Shown here one piece after another: positions 15,132 to 24,196 of a stretch of DNA of 64,000 nt (position 1 is its first letter; every line of letters starts with the position of its first letter). Origin of the DNA: Magnetococcales bacterium (GTDB lineage Bacteria; Pseudomonadota; Magnetococcia; Magnetococcales; UBA8363); NCBI GenBank assembly GCA_015232865.1, contig JADFYU010000004.1:62001-126000 (forward strand), read 5' to 3'. The notes below the pieces were generated by a model that worked only from the letters and a program-made list of their open reading frames with translations, was not told the origin of the DNA and did no database searches. The position numbers were made by a program, and so were the translations under genes.

Positions 15132-16709
15132 TTATTGTTCTCCTCCGATACGGGTGAGTCTGATCGGGTTGGGTTTTGAAAAAAAGAAAGAGTCGGTCCC
15201 CAGATTGTGGTTCTCCTGCTGTTGTCGGCTGTAGTGAAAAGCCTCCGCCACATCGACCCAACGATCTTGCGCCCCAGCCGTACGGCCCGCCGTTACGCCG
15301 TCCGCCTCCCCCAACAAACCCTTCAGGAGATAATAGCTGAAAGCTCCTTGCCGACCAGAACCGTGGGTCTGGTTGGGTCCGCTCAAGCTGCTGAACAACC
15401 ACTGCCCCTGACCTGAAAACAGGGTCGAAACCAATTTTCCACCGTTATTGAAATCCCCAGAGCCACAGATAACCCCGTCACCAAAACAAGCATCGACGAT
15501 GACCAAGATCTCAGTATTTTTGAGTTTATCCAATCGCCGTTGCAGTTGAGTCAGGGAGATGGCCGTGTCGGCATTGATCTGACCTTTTTTACCGTCATAG
15601 GGAACCAACAAAACCTCCTGACCATCATTCGCAGACAGCCCCAAGCCGGATAGGTAGATCAGTAGTTTGGCGTTGGGATTGGTCTCGCCCTTGGTAAGAA
15701 TCCAATCCAGGTCCGCCTGGATGTTCTCAAGGGTGGCTTGTTTATTCAGACGGAGTTTGACATGCTGGCTGTCGTCGATCAACTCACCTCGTTTGGTCAA
15801 CAACAACTGCATGTTCCGAGCATCCCGATCGCCAAAAAAGCGGGCGGGAAGCCGTTGATAGCCGCTGATACCGACAAAAACCCCGTAGGCATCTTCCCGT
15901 TTACGCCAGGACTGAAGAGAGGGAACGGCCTGAATCCGGCTGTCCAACTCATCCCGACGGTTATCGATATCCCCGGATTTCGGCCAGACCTGATGCGGTA
16001 GAGGAACGGGATAGGGAATTTCGGCGTCAGGATCGATATCCGCCAGAACCAACTGATCTTTGGCTCGGGTAAAGGCGGTCTCCCTGGGATACTCTCGAAC
16101 CAAAAAATTGATCACCTGGCGCAAAGCACTCAACCGCTGCCCCCGATGGAACTGCTGCCACAGGTTTTCAACGACATAATCTGCGGCCATCTTCTGCCAT
16201 TCGCCCAACTGTGGCGCTTCAAAGGCGGGGTTGTACAGCCAATCGTACGCTTCCAGGTAGCGGCCCATCCGAAACAGGGCATAGAGCTTGGTATGGGCCA
16301 GAGCAACGCTTTCGGGATATTCCAATGAGCCGTTGAAGGCCAGAATGTGCGCCTCCTCGTCATCGCCCATTTCAAAACGCAACCAGGAGAGGTTAACGAT
16401 GGTTTTATAGTCGTTGGCGTGATCTTTGTTGACCGCTTCCCAAATCGATCTGGCCTCGTCGAGACGGCCTGAGTTATACAGGGCCAGACCTAGATTGTAA
16501 CCGATTCCCAAATCAGTCTCACAGCTCTCACGGGCTTTAAAAAGCGCGTTCAACCCTTTTTCCGGTTGATCGGCATAGAGATTAATCCCTTTCAGGGCAA
16601 TTTCACGGGCCACCGTACAGTAGGAGGTGGGAGCCGCCAAAAGGCCCGGGACCTGGATAAAAATCCCGGTCAGGACAAAGAGAAACAGGTAGGGGAAACG
16701 CGTGTTCAC
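15132..16709 (-). CDS. Secreted caspase-fold (peptidase C14) protein with TPR-like N-terminus, catalytic His missing
   Basis: A 525-residue exported protein. A signal peptide (YLFLFVLTGIFIQVPGLLAA) is followed by TPR-like helical repeats over about residues 35-225, and a caspase/metacaspase domain from about 272 (REDAYGVFVGISGYQRLPAR...GDRDARNMQ). The cysteine motif is kept (VIVDACFGDG, Cys408). The usual YFSGHG motif reads YLSGLG, with Leu356 where the catalytic His should be. The Leu codon is TTG, so a single sequencing error from a His codon would not explain it. It is probably a pseudo-enzyme acting as a binding module. The start is GTG four bases after the fba stop. Caspase-like and FGE-like proteins are often paired in bacteria. 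Confidence 0.88.
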   Translation of the reverse strand: MNTRFPYLFLFVLTGIFIQVPGLLAAPTSYCTVAREIALKGINLYADQPEKGLNALFKARESCETDLGIGYNLGLALYNSGRLDEARSIWEAVNKDHANDYKTIVNLSWLRFEMGDDEEAHILAFNGSLEYPESVALAHTKLYALFRMGRYLEAYDWLYNPAFEAPQLGEWQKMAADYVVENLWQQFHRGQRLSALRQVINFLVREYPRETAFTRAKDQLVLADIDPDAEIPYPVPLPHQVWPKSGDIDNRRDELDSRIQAVPSLQSWRKREDAYGVFVGISGYQRLPARFFGDRDARNMQLLLTKRGELIDDSQHVKLRLNKQATLENIQADLDWILTKGETNPNAKLLIYLSGLGLSANDGQEVLLVPYDGKKGQINADTAISLTQLQRRLDKLKNTEILVIVDACFGDGVICGSGDFNNGGKLVSTLFSGQGQWLFSSLSGPNQTHGSGRQGAFSYYLLKGLLGEADGVTAGRTAGAQDRWVDVAEAFHYSRQQQENHNLGTDSFFFSKPNPIRLTRIGGEQ

Positions 16710-16713
16710 AAGA

Positions 16714-17778
16714 TCAATTCACTCTGGGATCAAGTTGGCCGGATTGATAGGCCGCCACCATGTCAGACAGGGTAAGCGGTTTGATTTTAGAAGCCTGACC
16801 AGCCGTACCGAACTGCTCATAGCGATCTCTACAGATTTGATAGGCGGCATCTTCCGCCGGGCGCAAATATTTGCGCGGATCGAAGTTGTCCGGGCTTTGG
16901 GCTAATAATTTTCGGATGGCACCGGTCATGGCCAGACGCAGATCGGTGTCAATGTTGATTTTTCGAACACCATGTTTGATCCCGATCTGGACCTCTTCCA
17001 CCGGAACTCCGTAGGTCTCCGGTATGGCCCCGCCGAATTGATTGATAATGGCCAGGTGTTCTTGGGGAACGGCGGAAGAACCGTGCATGACCAGATGGGT
17101 ATCGGGAATCCGGGCATTGATCTCCTTGATACGATCGATGGCCAAAATATCTCCCGTCGGTTTCCGGCTGAACTTGTAAGCCCCATGAGAGGTCCCAATG
17201 GCGATAGCCAAGGCATCCACCTTGGTTGCTTCAACAAAACGGGCCGCCTCTTCTGGGTCGGTCAACAGCGCATCATGGCTCAACGCCCCTTCCGCGCCGT
17301 GACCATCTTCCTTACCGGCTTTTCCGGTTTCCAGGGAGCCTAAGACCCCAATTTCTCCCTCGACTGAAACACCGATTGAGTGGGCCATTTCGACCACTTT
17401 GGCCGTCACTTCGACATTATAGTCGTAGGTGGAGGGGGTTTTTCCATCTTCACGCAGGGAGCCGTCCATCATGACACTGGAAAAACCGCTGCGAATCGCC
17501 GCCTGACAGACGGCTGGTGATTGGCCGTGATCCTGGTGCATGCAGATCGGCAGATGGGGATAGACCTCCAGGGCGGCCAGGATCTGATGTCTGAGGAACG
17601 CCTCGCCTGCATATTTTCTGGCACCAGCGGACCCTTGCAAAATCACCGGGCTATCGGTCTCGTCAGCCGCACGCATAATGGCCCGAACCTGTTCCATGTT
17701 ATTGACGTTGAATGCTGGAATACCGTAGCCGTGCTCGGCTGCATGGTCTAAAAGTTGCCGCATGGACACCAAAGGCAT
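16714..17778 (-). CDS. fba: Class II fructose-bisphosphate aldolase
   Basis: A zinc-dependent aldolase of glycolysis, gluconeogenesis and the Calvin cycle, cleaving or forming fructose-1,6-bisphosphate. The 354 residues match the class IIB/CbbA type. Visible motifs are [10 protein letters not shown] near the N-terminus, [11 protein letters not shown] with zinc-ligand histidines, [43 protein letters not shown] with a further zinc-ligand His, and the phosphate-binding [10 protein letters not shown] strong AAGGAG ribosome site precedes the ATG. It is the first gene of a likely three-gene transcript with the caspase-fold and FGE-fold proteins; only 4 bases separate its stop from the next start, an unusual pairing for a central-metabolism enzyme. 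Confidence 0.96.
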   Translation of the reverse strand: MPLVSMRQLLDHAAEHGYGIPAFNVNNMEQVRAIMRAADETDSPVILQGSAGARKYAGEAFLRHQILAALEVYPHLPICMHQDHGQSPAVCQAAIRSGFSSVMMDGSLREDGKTPSTYDYNVEVTAKVVEMAHSIGVSVEGEIGVLGSLETGKAGKEDGHGAEGALSHDALLTDPEEAARFVEATKVDALAIAIGTSHGAYKFSRKPTGDILAIDRIKEINARIPDTHLVMHGSSAVPQEHLAIINQFGGAIPETYGVPVEEVQIGIKHGVRKINIDTDLRLAMTGAIRKLLAQSPDNFDPRKYLRPAEDAAYQICRDRYEQFGTAGQASKIKPLTLSDMVAAYQSGQLDPRVN

Positions 17779-17818
17779 GAAAAATCTCCTTGAACGTTTT
17801 TTTGATTAAAAATTTTAT

Positions 17819-17866
17819 CCTGGAAACGGCGGTTGGCGGCGTGTACCAACAACTGTCGTTTCCAGG
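17819..17866. repeat. Compact MITE hairpin (48 bp)
   Basis: Begins CCTGGAAACGGCGGTTG and ends CAACTGTCGTTTCCAGG. The two 17-base arms are complementary at 15 positions. It is flanked on both sides by TTTAT, the same five bases that flank the full element at 51373-51535, which suggests a target-site duplication. It lies in the upstream region of fba. Confidence 0.75.
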
Positions 17867-17998
17867 TTTATAACATCGCGCTCTGCTCCTGGAAAAATCG
17901 GCGCATCATTTTGTCAATCGATTAAAAAACTCAAATATTTGACCAGTTTAACCAACTCTCTACGCCTTGCCAAGAAAATTAATCCAAGATTCGATCGT

Positions 17999-18110
17999 TG
18001 GCCGCGCACAAGCGGTGCAACATATTGATTTACAATAAAAACCTTGAAATATCGAAGTCGCCTAAGGCCGCAAAAAAAATCAATGGCTCAGGTTGTGCCG
18101 GATTTTGCTT
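17999..18110 (+). repeat. Decayed MITE copy
   Basis: AAGCGGTGCAACATATTG and ATCGAAGTCGCC occur in the same order and spacing as in the element at 51373 (AAGCGGTGCAACATATTG ... ATCGAAGTCACC). Further on, TCAATGGCTCAGGTTGTGCCGG resembles its right half. The outer ends are lost. Confidence 0.55.
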
Positions 18111-18155
18111 CCGCCGCTGTTTAAAAAAATGCGCCAAGCCAACTTTGCCGGGTGA

Positions 18156-19133
18156 TCAGACGATTTTTCCCCCCTCTTCCTCCAACACAACCCCCATGGA
18201 CATGAATTTCTCAAACCGCCCCTGCGTCAGTTGTTCCACAGAGTATTCAGACAGTTGATCCAGGTGTTTGACGATATACTCCTTCAAGGATTCTGCCGCC
18301 GCTTCCGGGTTCCGGTGGGCGCCGCCCAACGGCTCTGGAATGACCTCATCAATCAGCCCCAACTCCAAAATTTCATTGGGAGTGATTTTCAGGGCCTCTG
18401 CCGCCAGGTTGGCTTTACTGGAGTCCTTCCAGAGAATGGATGCACACCCTTCCGGCGAGATGACCGAATAGGTGGCATACTGCATCATCAGGACTCGATT
18501 GCCGACACCGATGGCCAACGCACCGCCAGACCCCCCTTCACCGATAACCACGACCACCACAGGCACCGTCAGGGTAATCATCTCTTTGAGATTGCGGGCA
18601 ATGGCCTCGGCCTGTCCACGCTCTTCCGCCCCTTTGCCGGGATAGGCCCCCTGGGTGTCGACCAGACAGACAATAGGCAATTTGAATTTTTCCGCCATTT
18701 TCATCAGCCGCAGGGCTTTTCGATATCCTTCCGGTCTTGGCATACCAAAGTTTCGATGAACCTTGGCTTTGGTTCCCCGACCCTTTTCCTGGGCGATCAC
18801 CATGATGTCCCGACCGTTGATCCTGGCCAACCCGGCGACAATGGCCGGATCGTCGCCATAGTTACGATCACCGTGAAGCTCTTGGAAATCGGTGAAGGTG
18901 GCCTGTAGATAATCCATGGCATAGGGTCGGTCGGGATGGCGAGACAGGTGGGTCTTCTCCCAGGCGGTCAGCTTGGAAAAAATCCGCTCGGTCAGGTTTT
19001 TCGCCTCTTCTTCAAGTCGGGAAATATCTTTTTCGATGTCAATATCCGACGTATCGGATAGAAACCGCAGTTCGTCTATTTTGGCCATCAACTCACCGAT
19101 GGGCCGTTCAAAATCTAGAAACGTCCGGGACAT
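18156..19133 (-). CDS. accA: Acetyl-CoA carboxylase carboxyltransferase subunit alpha
   Basis: The alpha half of the carboxyltransferase that transfers the carboxyl group from carboxybiotin to acetyl-CoA, the first committed step of fatty acid synthesis. It works with AccD in the cytoplasm. The 325 residues are of normal length. Family stretches are [18 protein letters not shown] at the start, [90 protein letters not shown] and [16 protein letters not shown]. It lies downstream of dnaE on the same strand, an order widely conserved in proteobacteria, with 175 bp between. That gap contains a faint MITE-like fragment. Confidence 0.97.
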   Translation of the reverse strand: MSRTFLDFERPIGELMAKIDELRFLSDTSDIDIEKDISRLEEEAKNLTERIFSKLTAWEKTHLSRHPDRPYAMDYLQATFTDFQELHGDRNYGDDPAIVAGLARINGRDIMVIAQEKGRGTKAKVHRNFGMPRPEGYRKALRLMKMAEKFKLPIVCLVDTQGAYPGKGAEERGQAEAIARNLKEMITLTVPVVVVVIGEGGSGGALAIGVGNRVLMMQYATYSVISPEGCASILWKDSSKANLAAEALKITPNEILELGLIDEVIPEPLGGAHRNPEAAAESLKEYIVKHLDQLSEYSVEQLTQGRFEKFMSMGVVLEEEGGKIV

Positions 19134-19186
19134 GATTTTCTACTTTCACCTAATAATGATCGAGCTTCTTTAGACTCTAAATTCAG

Positions 19187-19215
19187 CTGTTGGCGTTGCG
19201 TAAATGGTTCAACGG
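19187..19215 (+). repeat. Faint MITE-end-like fragment
   Basis: GTTGGCGTTGCGTAAATGGTTCAAC resembles the GTTGGAAGTGCGTAAGCGGTGCAAC block near the left end of the element at 51373. It lies in the gap between dnaE and accA. The match is short and degenerate and could be chance. Confidence 0.3.
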
Positions 19216-19308
19216 CCACATTCAGATTACCATAAATCCGGTCAGTCTACTCTTTTTTCACTGGATTGGGCAAGACGTACAAGCTTTTTACAACCGGAAC
19301 AACCCGAC

Positions 19309-22300
19309 TCAGGAAAGTTTCAAGGTTCGGGTGGCACTATACGTGGCGGAACCGGTTCCCAATCGCTGGATTATTCCGCTTAACAGCGACTCATTGGGTG
19401 TCACTTTATAGTTTTCACCCAGTTTAATCAGCACGTTGGCCTCTTCCAGTTTTAAGCGGATGATAACCCGGCAGTTTCCACCACTGTTTTCCCGAAACAG
19501 TCGAGCCAGATCGTCCAGTGCGCTCCCGGTCATTTTTTCTGCCGAAATCGTCAGCCGCAACTCCCGGCAGAATCCGTTGCGGAACTCTGCCAGCGGTACG
19601 ATCTCGGTGGCCATCATTTTCGGCTCTTCTTCACCCGGTTCGACGGTGCCGATCACCACCAGAATTCCTTCGTCATCCAAGGCATCCCGACAATTTGAGA
19701 AGACCTCTGAGAAAGCGATGACCTCAATCTGGCCCACCATATCCTCCAAAGTGATAAAGGCCATTTGATCCCCTTTTTTGGTACGGTGGAGCTTTTTATC
19801 GACAATCACACCGCTGATGCGAACATCATCCTGGGGATTGGCACCGGGTCCAAATTTTTTTTTGATCTGGTCCGAATCCAGAATTCCATAGTCCGACAGT
19901 TCGGTCAGATATTTGCGCATGGGATGGCCGGACATGTAAAAACCAAGGGCCTCTTTTTCAAAGCCCAGCAACGTCTCTTCGCTCATTTGGGGCGCATCCG
20001 GCAGTTGCGGCTCGTTCTCCCGATCCAGTTCTGAGAAAAGATCCAGATAGCCCATGGAACTCTCTTGCTGACGTTTACTGCCTTGACTCAAAGCCGACGG
20101 CAGTGCCTTCAACAGCGCGGCCCGGTTGTCGGAAAACCCGTCACAACCGCCGGACTTGATCAGATTTTCCATCATGCGTCGGTTTAATCCCGCCGTTGCC
20201 GCCCGTTGGCAGAGATCGTAGAGATTTTTAAACGGTTTGCCCGTCGTGTTCCGTTCTTCCAAAATGGCATCCACCACCCCCTCTCCGACATTTTTGATGG
20301 CGGCCAGACCATAGCGGATCATCCCCTTTTCGACGCTAAAATCCCGAATGGAACCGTTGATATCCGGCGGTAGAACCGTCACCCCCATCTCGCGGCATTC
20401 GCGAACAAACAGCGTCACCTTATCGGTGTTGAGTTTGTCACAGGTCAGGGTGGCCGCCATAAACTCGACCGGATAATGGGCCTTCAGCCAGGCTGTCTGA
20501 TAGGAGATCAGGGCGTAGGCGGCTGAATGGGACTTGTTAAAACCATATCCGGCAAATTTCTCCATTAGATCAAAAATATATGCAGCTTTTTTTTCCTCGA
20601 TATTATTCTCCGCCGACCCTTTCATGAAGATCGCCCGCTGGGATTCCATCTCCTTGAGCTTTTTCTTACCCATGGCCCGGCGAAGCATGTCGGCCCCTCC
20701 CAGAGAATAACCGGCCAGAACCTGGGCGATCTTCATCACCTGTTCCTGATAGAGAATCACCCCGTAGGTCTCGTTGAGAATCGGCTCCAGTTGTGGCAGG
20801 GGATATTCCACCGCCACCCGTTTATGTTTGCGATTGATAAAATCTTCGACCATGCCCGATCCCAACGGACCCGGACGATAGAGGGCCACCAGAGCGATGA
20901 TGTCTTCGAAGGTATCTGGAGCCAATTTTTTAAGAATCTCCCGCATACCGGAGGATTCCAACTGGAACACCCCTTTGGATCGACCGTCCATCAGCAGTTT
21001 AAAGGTCGCCTGATCGGTCAGGGAGATGGTGTTGATATCGACGGGGTCCAACCCCTCTTTACGCCGGGGACCGTTGATCAGTCGCAACGCTTCATGGATG
21101 ACGGTCAGGGTTTTCAACCCCAAAAAGTCAAACTTGACCAGACCGGCCCGCTCCACATCGATCATGTTGAACTGTGTCACCGGCATGGGCGATCGGGGAT
21201 CCAGATAGAGGGGAACCATGTCGGTCAGAGGACCGTTGGCCATGACCACGCCGGCAGCATGGGTGCCGCAGGAGCGGGGCAATCCTTCCAGAGCCAAGGC
21301 CAATTTGATCAGATCGGCCACCTCCTGATCTTCGGCGATCAGGGTTCGCAGTCGCTCCTCCTGGTCAATGGCTTTTTTCAACGTGATACCCAACAGGTTG
21401 GGTACCAGTTTGGCAATACGGTCCACCTGCCCATAGGGCATCTGCAACACCCGCCCGACGTCCCGAATGACCATTTTGGATTGCAGCGTGCCAAACGTGA
21501 TGATCTGGGCAACCCGATCCTCGCCATATTTCTCCTGGACGTAGTGAATCACCTCGCCCCGCCTATCCATGCAGAAATCGACGTCAAAGTCCGGCATGGA
21601 CACCCGTTCCGGGTTTAAAAACCGTTCGAACAGCAGTTGGTAGCGAATGGGATCCAAATCGGTAATATCCAGACTCCAGGCCACCAACGATCCGGCCCCT
21701 GAACCCCGGCCCGGTCCGACCGGAATCTTCTCTTTTTTGGCCCAGCGGATAAAATCGGAAACGATCAAAAAATAGCCGGGGAATCCCATTTGCAGGATCA
21801 CATCCAACTCAAAACCCAAGCGATCCTTGTAGCGCTTTTCGACAGCGGCCTGCTCGCTTTGTGAAAATCGGGGCAAAACATGCTCGTCCAGTCGGCTGGC
21901 CAACCCCTCCTCCGACTGGCGCCGCAACCAGGAGGAGAGATCTTCTCCTTCAGGCAATTGATAGTTGGGCAGGACCGTCTGGCCCAGATTCAGTTGCAGG
22001 TTGCAGCGTTGGGCAATCAGCAGGGAATTTTCGACAGCTTCCGGCAGATCCGCAAAACGGTTCGCCATCTCCTGGGCCGAAGCAAAATGAAACTGGTCGG
22101 AATAGTTGACCTGTTTTTGTTCGAAGAGAGACTGCCCCAAACCGATGCAGCGCAGGGCGTGGTGAGCTTTTTGATCCGCCGGGTCCATAAAGTGGACATT
22201 GTTGCTGGCGACGATGGGAATATCCAACTCCAACGCCAGTTGCAGGGTTTGTTGAACCAGGAATTCATCATCGGGCAACCCTTGCCGATGCAACTCCAGA

Positions 22301-22836
22301 TAGAATCCCTGGGCGGCGGTTGCCGGATCTTTGAACAACGCCGCCAATTCGATGGCCTCTTCTCGGGCGGCATCTGGTTTTTCCAATGCCAACAGCCGAC
22401 CAACCGCCCCTTTCCTGCCCGCGGACAACGCCAGCAGACCGTCGCAATGCCGAGCCAAAAGCCGATGATCGATCCGCGGGCGACCATGACTGCCCTCTTG
22501 ATGGCCGACGGAGGTCAAAACCATGAGATTGCGCCATCCCGCCTCATTGCGACAAAGCAGGATCAACTCATCTTGAGTCTCCTTATCCTCCCGTTGACTT
22601 TTGTCGGTCAGATCGGGGACCAGATAGACCTGCGCACCCAGAATGGGTTTGATGCCCGCATTCAGACAGCCGGAATAAAACTGAATGGCCGCAAACAGGT
22701 TGCCCTGGTCGGTCAAGGCCAACGCCGCCATTCTCTCTTCTGAGGCCCGCCCGACAAGCTGCTCCAGCCGAATGGTCGAGTTCAGCAGTGAATAACCAGA
22801 GTGTACATGTAGATGAACAAAGGGTGCGTGTGACAT
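19309..22836 (-). CDS. dnaE: DNA polymerase III subunit alpha
   Basis: The catalytic subunit of the replicative polymerase. The 1175 residues are of normal length for proteobacterial DnaE1. An N-terminal PHP domain starts VHLHVHSGYSLLNSTIRLEQL. The polymerase core has GPGRGSGAGSLVAWSLDITD and the catalytic acidic triad in SMPDFDVDFCMDRRGEVI. The thumb and fingers include PRSCGTHAAGVVM, VKFDFLGLKTLTVI, GVFQLESSGMREILKKL and LYQEQVMKIAQVLAGYSLG. A helix-hairpin-helix region and an OB fold (VRISGVIVDKKLHRTKKGDQMAFITLED) follow near the C-terminus. It is in the conserved dnaE-accA order. The start ATG has no evident Shine-Dalgarno, but MSHAPFVHLHVHS is the normal family N-terminus. Confidence 0.98.
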   Translation of the reverse strand: MSHAPFVHLHVHSGYSLLNSTIRLEQLVGRASEERMAALALTDQGNLFAAIQFYSGCLNAGIKPILGAQVYLVPDLTDKSQREDKETQDELILLCRNEAGWRNLMVLTSVGHQEGSHGRPRIDHRLLARHCDGLLALSAGRKGAVGRLLALEKPDAAREEAIELAALFKDPATAAQGFYLELHRQGLPDDEFLVQQTLQLALELDIPIVASNNVHFMDPADQKAHHALRCIGLGQSLFEQKQVNYSDQFHFASAQEMANRFADLPEAVENSLLIAQRCNLQLNLGQTVLPNYQLPEGEDLSSWLRRQSEEGLASRLDEHVLPRFSQSEQAAVEKRYKDRLGFELDVILQMGFPGYFLIVSDFIRWAKKEKIPVGPGRGSGAGSLVAWSLDITDLDPIRYQLLFERFLNPERVSMPDFDVDFCMDRRGEVIHYVQEKYGEDRVAQIITFGTLQSKMVIRDVGRVLQMPYGQVDRIAKLVPNLLGITLKKAIDQEERLRTLIAEDQEVADLIKLALALEGLPRSCGTHAAGVVMANGPLTDMVPLYLDPRSPMPVTQFNMIDVERAGLVKFDFLGLKTLTVIHEALRLINGPRRKEGLDPVDINTISLTDQATFKLLMDGRSKGVFQLESSGMREILKKLAPDTFEDIIALVALYRPGPLGSGMVEDFINRKHKRVAVEYPLPQLEPILNETYGVILYQEQVMKIAQVLAGYSLGGADMLRRAMGKKKLKEMESQRAIFMKGSAENNIEEKKAAYIFDLMEKFAGYGFNKSHSAAYALISYQTAWLKAHYPVEFMAATLTCDKLNTDKVTLFVRECREMGVTVLPPDINGSIRDFSVEKGMIRYGLAAIKNVGEGVVDAILEERNTTGKPFKNLYDLCQRAATAGLNRRMMENLIKSGGCDGFSDNRAALLKALPSALSQGSKRQQESSMGYLDLFSELDRENEPQLPDAPQMSEETLLGFEKEALGFYMSGHPMRKYLTELSDYGILDSDQIKKKFGPGANPQDDVRISGVIVDKKLHRTKKGDQMAFITLEDMVGQIEVIAFSEVFSNCRDALDDEGILVVIGTVEPGEEEPKMMATEIVPLAEFRNGFCRELRLTISAEKMTGSALDDLARLFRENSGGNCRVIIRLKLEEANVLIKLGENYKVTPNESLLSGIIQRLGTGSATYSATRTLKLS

Positions 22837-22956
22837 GGAAAAATTTAACTTAATTAAAGTTCAAAACAAGCAAAAAGATAGAATCTCACATCTATTGAGT
22901 TCGCTTTTCACCATGAAGAGAGGCGATCATCGCCTTCATTTCGGACCATATAAGTT

Positions 22957-24078
22957 TCAAGGTTGATGATCGGCATACAGCGTCGCAATGTCGTCGTTAC
23001 GGATGACCTCATTGACCGGTATCAACAAGGCCTCATTTTCCATCGCCACCACATAGGAATCATGCTTATTCAACAACCGCCTGCCGTCAAATAAAACCAG
23101 CCGACTTTCCGGCCAGTGCCGGGCAATCAACTCATCCGTAACAAAGAAGATCTCTTCTCGCGCGTTGTCTGTCATCAACTCATGAACATGGCTTGGGATT
23201 TCGGCTGCGGTCACAGTCGTGATCAGGTTGGCCTTGGGCAGGGTGCGCTGAACAAACTCGACGCCATTTGATCCTTGAACCGCAACGATGGTATGCCGTT
23301 TGGAATTCAACTGGGCTGAGCTGCGTTTGTCACGGGCATTGCCCGGAACAAAGGTTCCCATCACCAGGCCCGTGTCAAAGTAGGGATCGGAAAGATACGC
23401 GATTTCCTCCCGTTCAGGGGTGTGGGAGATAAGACTGATGGATAGATCGGCTGCACCATAGCGCAACGCAAAAAAACGGGCATCCAAACTTTTCAATCGA
23501 ACAAAGCGAACTTGTCGTCCAAGCTTTTTGGCGATTCGATGAGCAAACTCAATGGCCGCCCCGGTCCAATGTTTTGTTTTGGGGTTATAGGAGCTGATGA
23601 ACTCCTGTTTGTCTCGAACGCCAACCCGCAGCAGTCGATCATCCTGGAAGAGCCGAGGAATAAAACCCAGCGTCAAGTCAGGTTCTAGAACTCCCTGGCC
23701 GATGTTTTCCAACTCAACAGTCAAATCCTGGCAACGCCCATCAGCCTTATACTCCTCTTTGAGCAGAGTCTCGGAATCCAAACGGATGTTCTCAACACGC
23801 CAACCCGCTTCAGGGGTTTTTGACGTGGCAGGGATTTTCTGGATAAAATCGGCGACCGTCTGTCTGAAGAGCGTTTTAAGCTCTTTATTTTCCCGGCTGT
23901 GATCATCGAACCAAAACGAGGGACAGACCTTGACCCCAATTTTCATGAGAGAACCATTGATCTGATGGCTGGTCACCGTTGCTTTTGCTTTGGTCAGGGA
24001 AGGTGAAATGGTAAAAATGTAGACAAAAAGAACGATGACCAGAAAAATAATGATATGATCAAAACTCTTGCTAGCCAT
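22957..24078 (-). CDS. Periplasmic solute-binding (family 3) domain protein with N-terminal anchor
   Basis: About 373 residues. An N-terminal hydrophobic helix (HIIIFLVIVLFVYIFTISPS) is followed by two parts. Residues of about 45-150 are unfamiliar (KIGVKVCPSFWFDDHSRENKE). From about 150 comes a family-3 extracellular solute-binding domain: RLLRVGVRDKQEFISSYN, WTGAAIEFAHRIAKKLG, YGAADLSISLISHTPEREEIAYLSDPY, then HTIVAVQGSNGVEFVQRTLP. No transporter genes adjoin it, so it is more likely a membrane-tethered sensor than a uptake component. It lies 118 bp downstream of the MBL/cNMP/hemerythrin gene on the same strand and may be co-transcribed. TTG at 24084 has AAGGAG five bases upstream and is an equally plausible start to ATG 24078. 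Confidence 0.75.
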   Translation of the reverse strand: MASKSFDHIIIFLVIVLFVYIFTISPSLTKAKATVTSHQINGSLMKIGVKVCPSFWFDDHSRENKELKTLFRQTVADFIQKIPATSKTPEAGWRVENIRLDSETLLKEEYKADGRCQDLTVELENIGQGVLEPDLTLGFIPRLFQDDRLLRVGVRDKQEFISSYNPKTKHWTGAAIEFAHRIAKKLGRQVRFVRLKSLDARFFALRYGAADLSISLISHTPEREEIAYLSDPYFDTGLVMGTFVPGNARDKRSSAQLNSKRHTIVAVQGSNGVEFVQRTLPKANLITTVTAAEIPSHVHELMTDNAREEIFFVTDELIARHWPESRLVLFDGRRLLNKHDSYVVAMENEALLIPVNEVIRNDDIATLYADHQP

Positions 24079-24196
24079 AGACAAATGCGCTCCTTATCTA
24101 GGGATCGAGGAAAAAAATCGTCCATCTTGTTTTTTGTCCCCGTTTGATCCTTGATTCGCCAGTTGGCCACACACCCGAACAACGGTGCAATTCCGG

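Larger units (their letters stand above)
17779..18155. other. Intergenic region with two repeat elements
   Basis: The 377 bp between fba and accA hold a compact MITE hairpin (17819-17866) and a decayed longer copy (about 17999-18110). I see no supported coding frame. Promoter signals for fba must lie in the left part, but none stands out. Confidence 0.5.

Noticed and set aside
20791..21618. 275-codon open frame antisense to dnaE
   Set aside because: It lies wholly opposite conserved polymerase motifs and its product is low-complexity (Gln/His/Gly/Asp-rich) with no family features, as expected for a codon-bias shadow.
24149..24180. CCAGTTGGCCACAC...CGGTGCAAT resembling a MITE end
   Set aside because: Only about ten scattered bases match the family and the outer end is missing; too weak to call.
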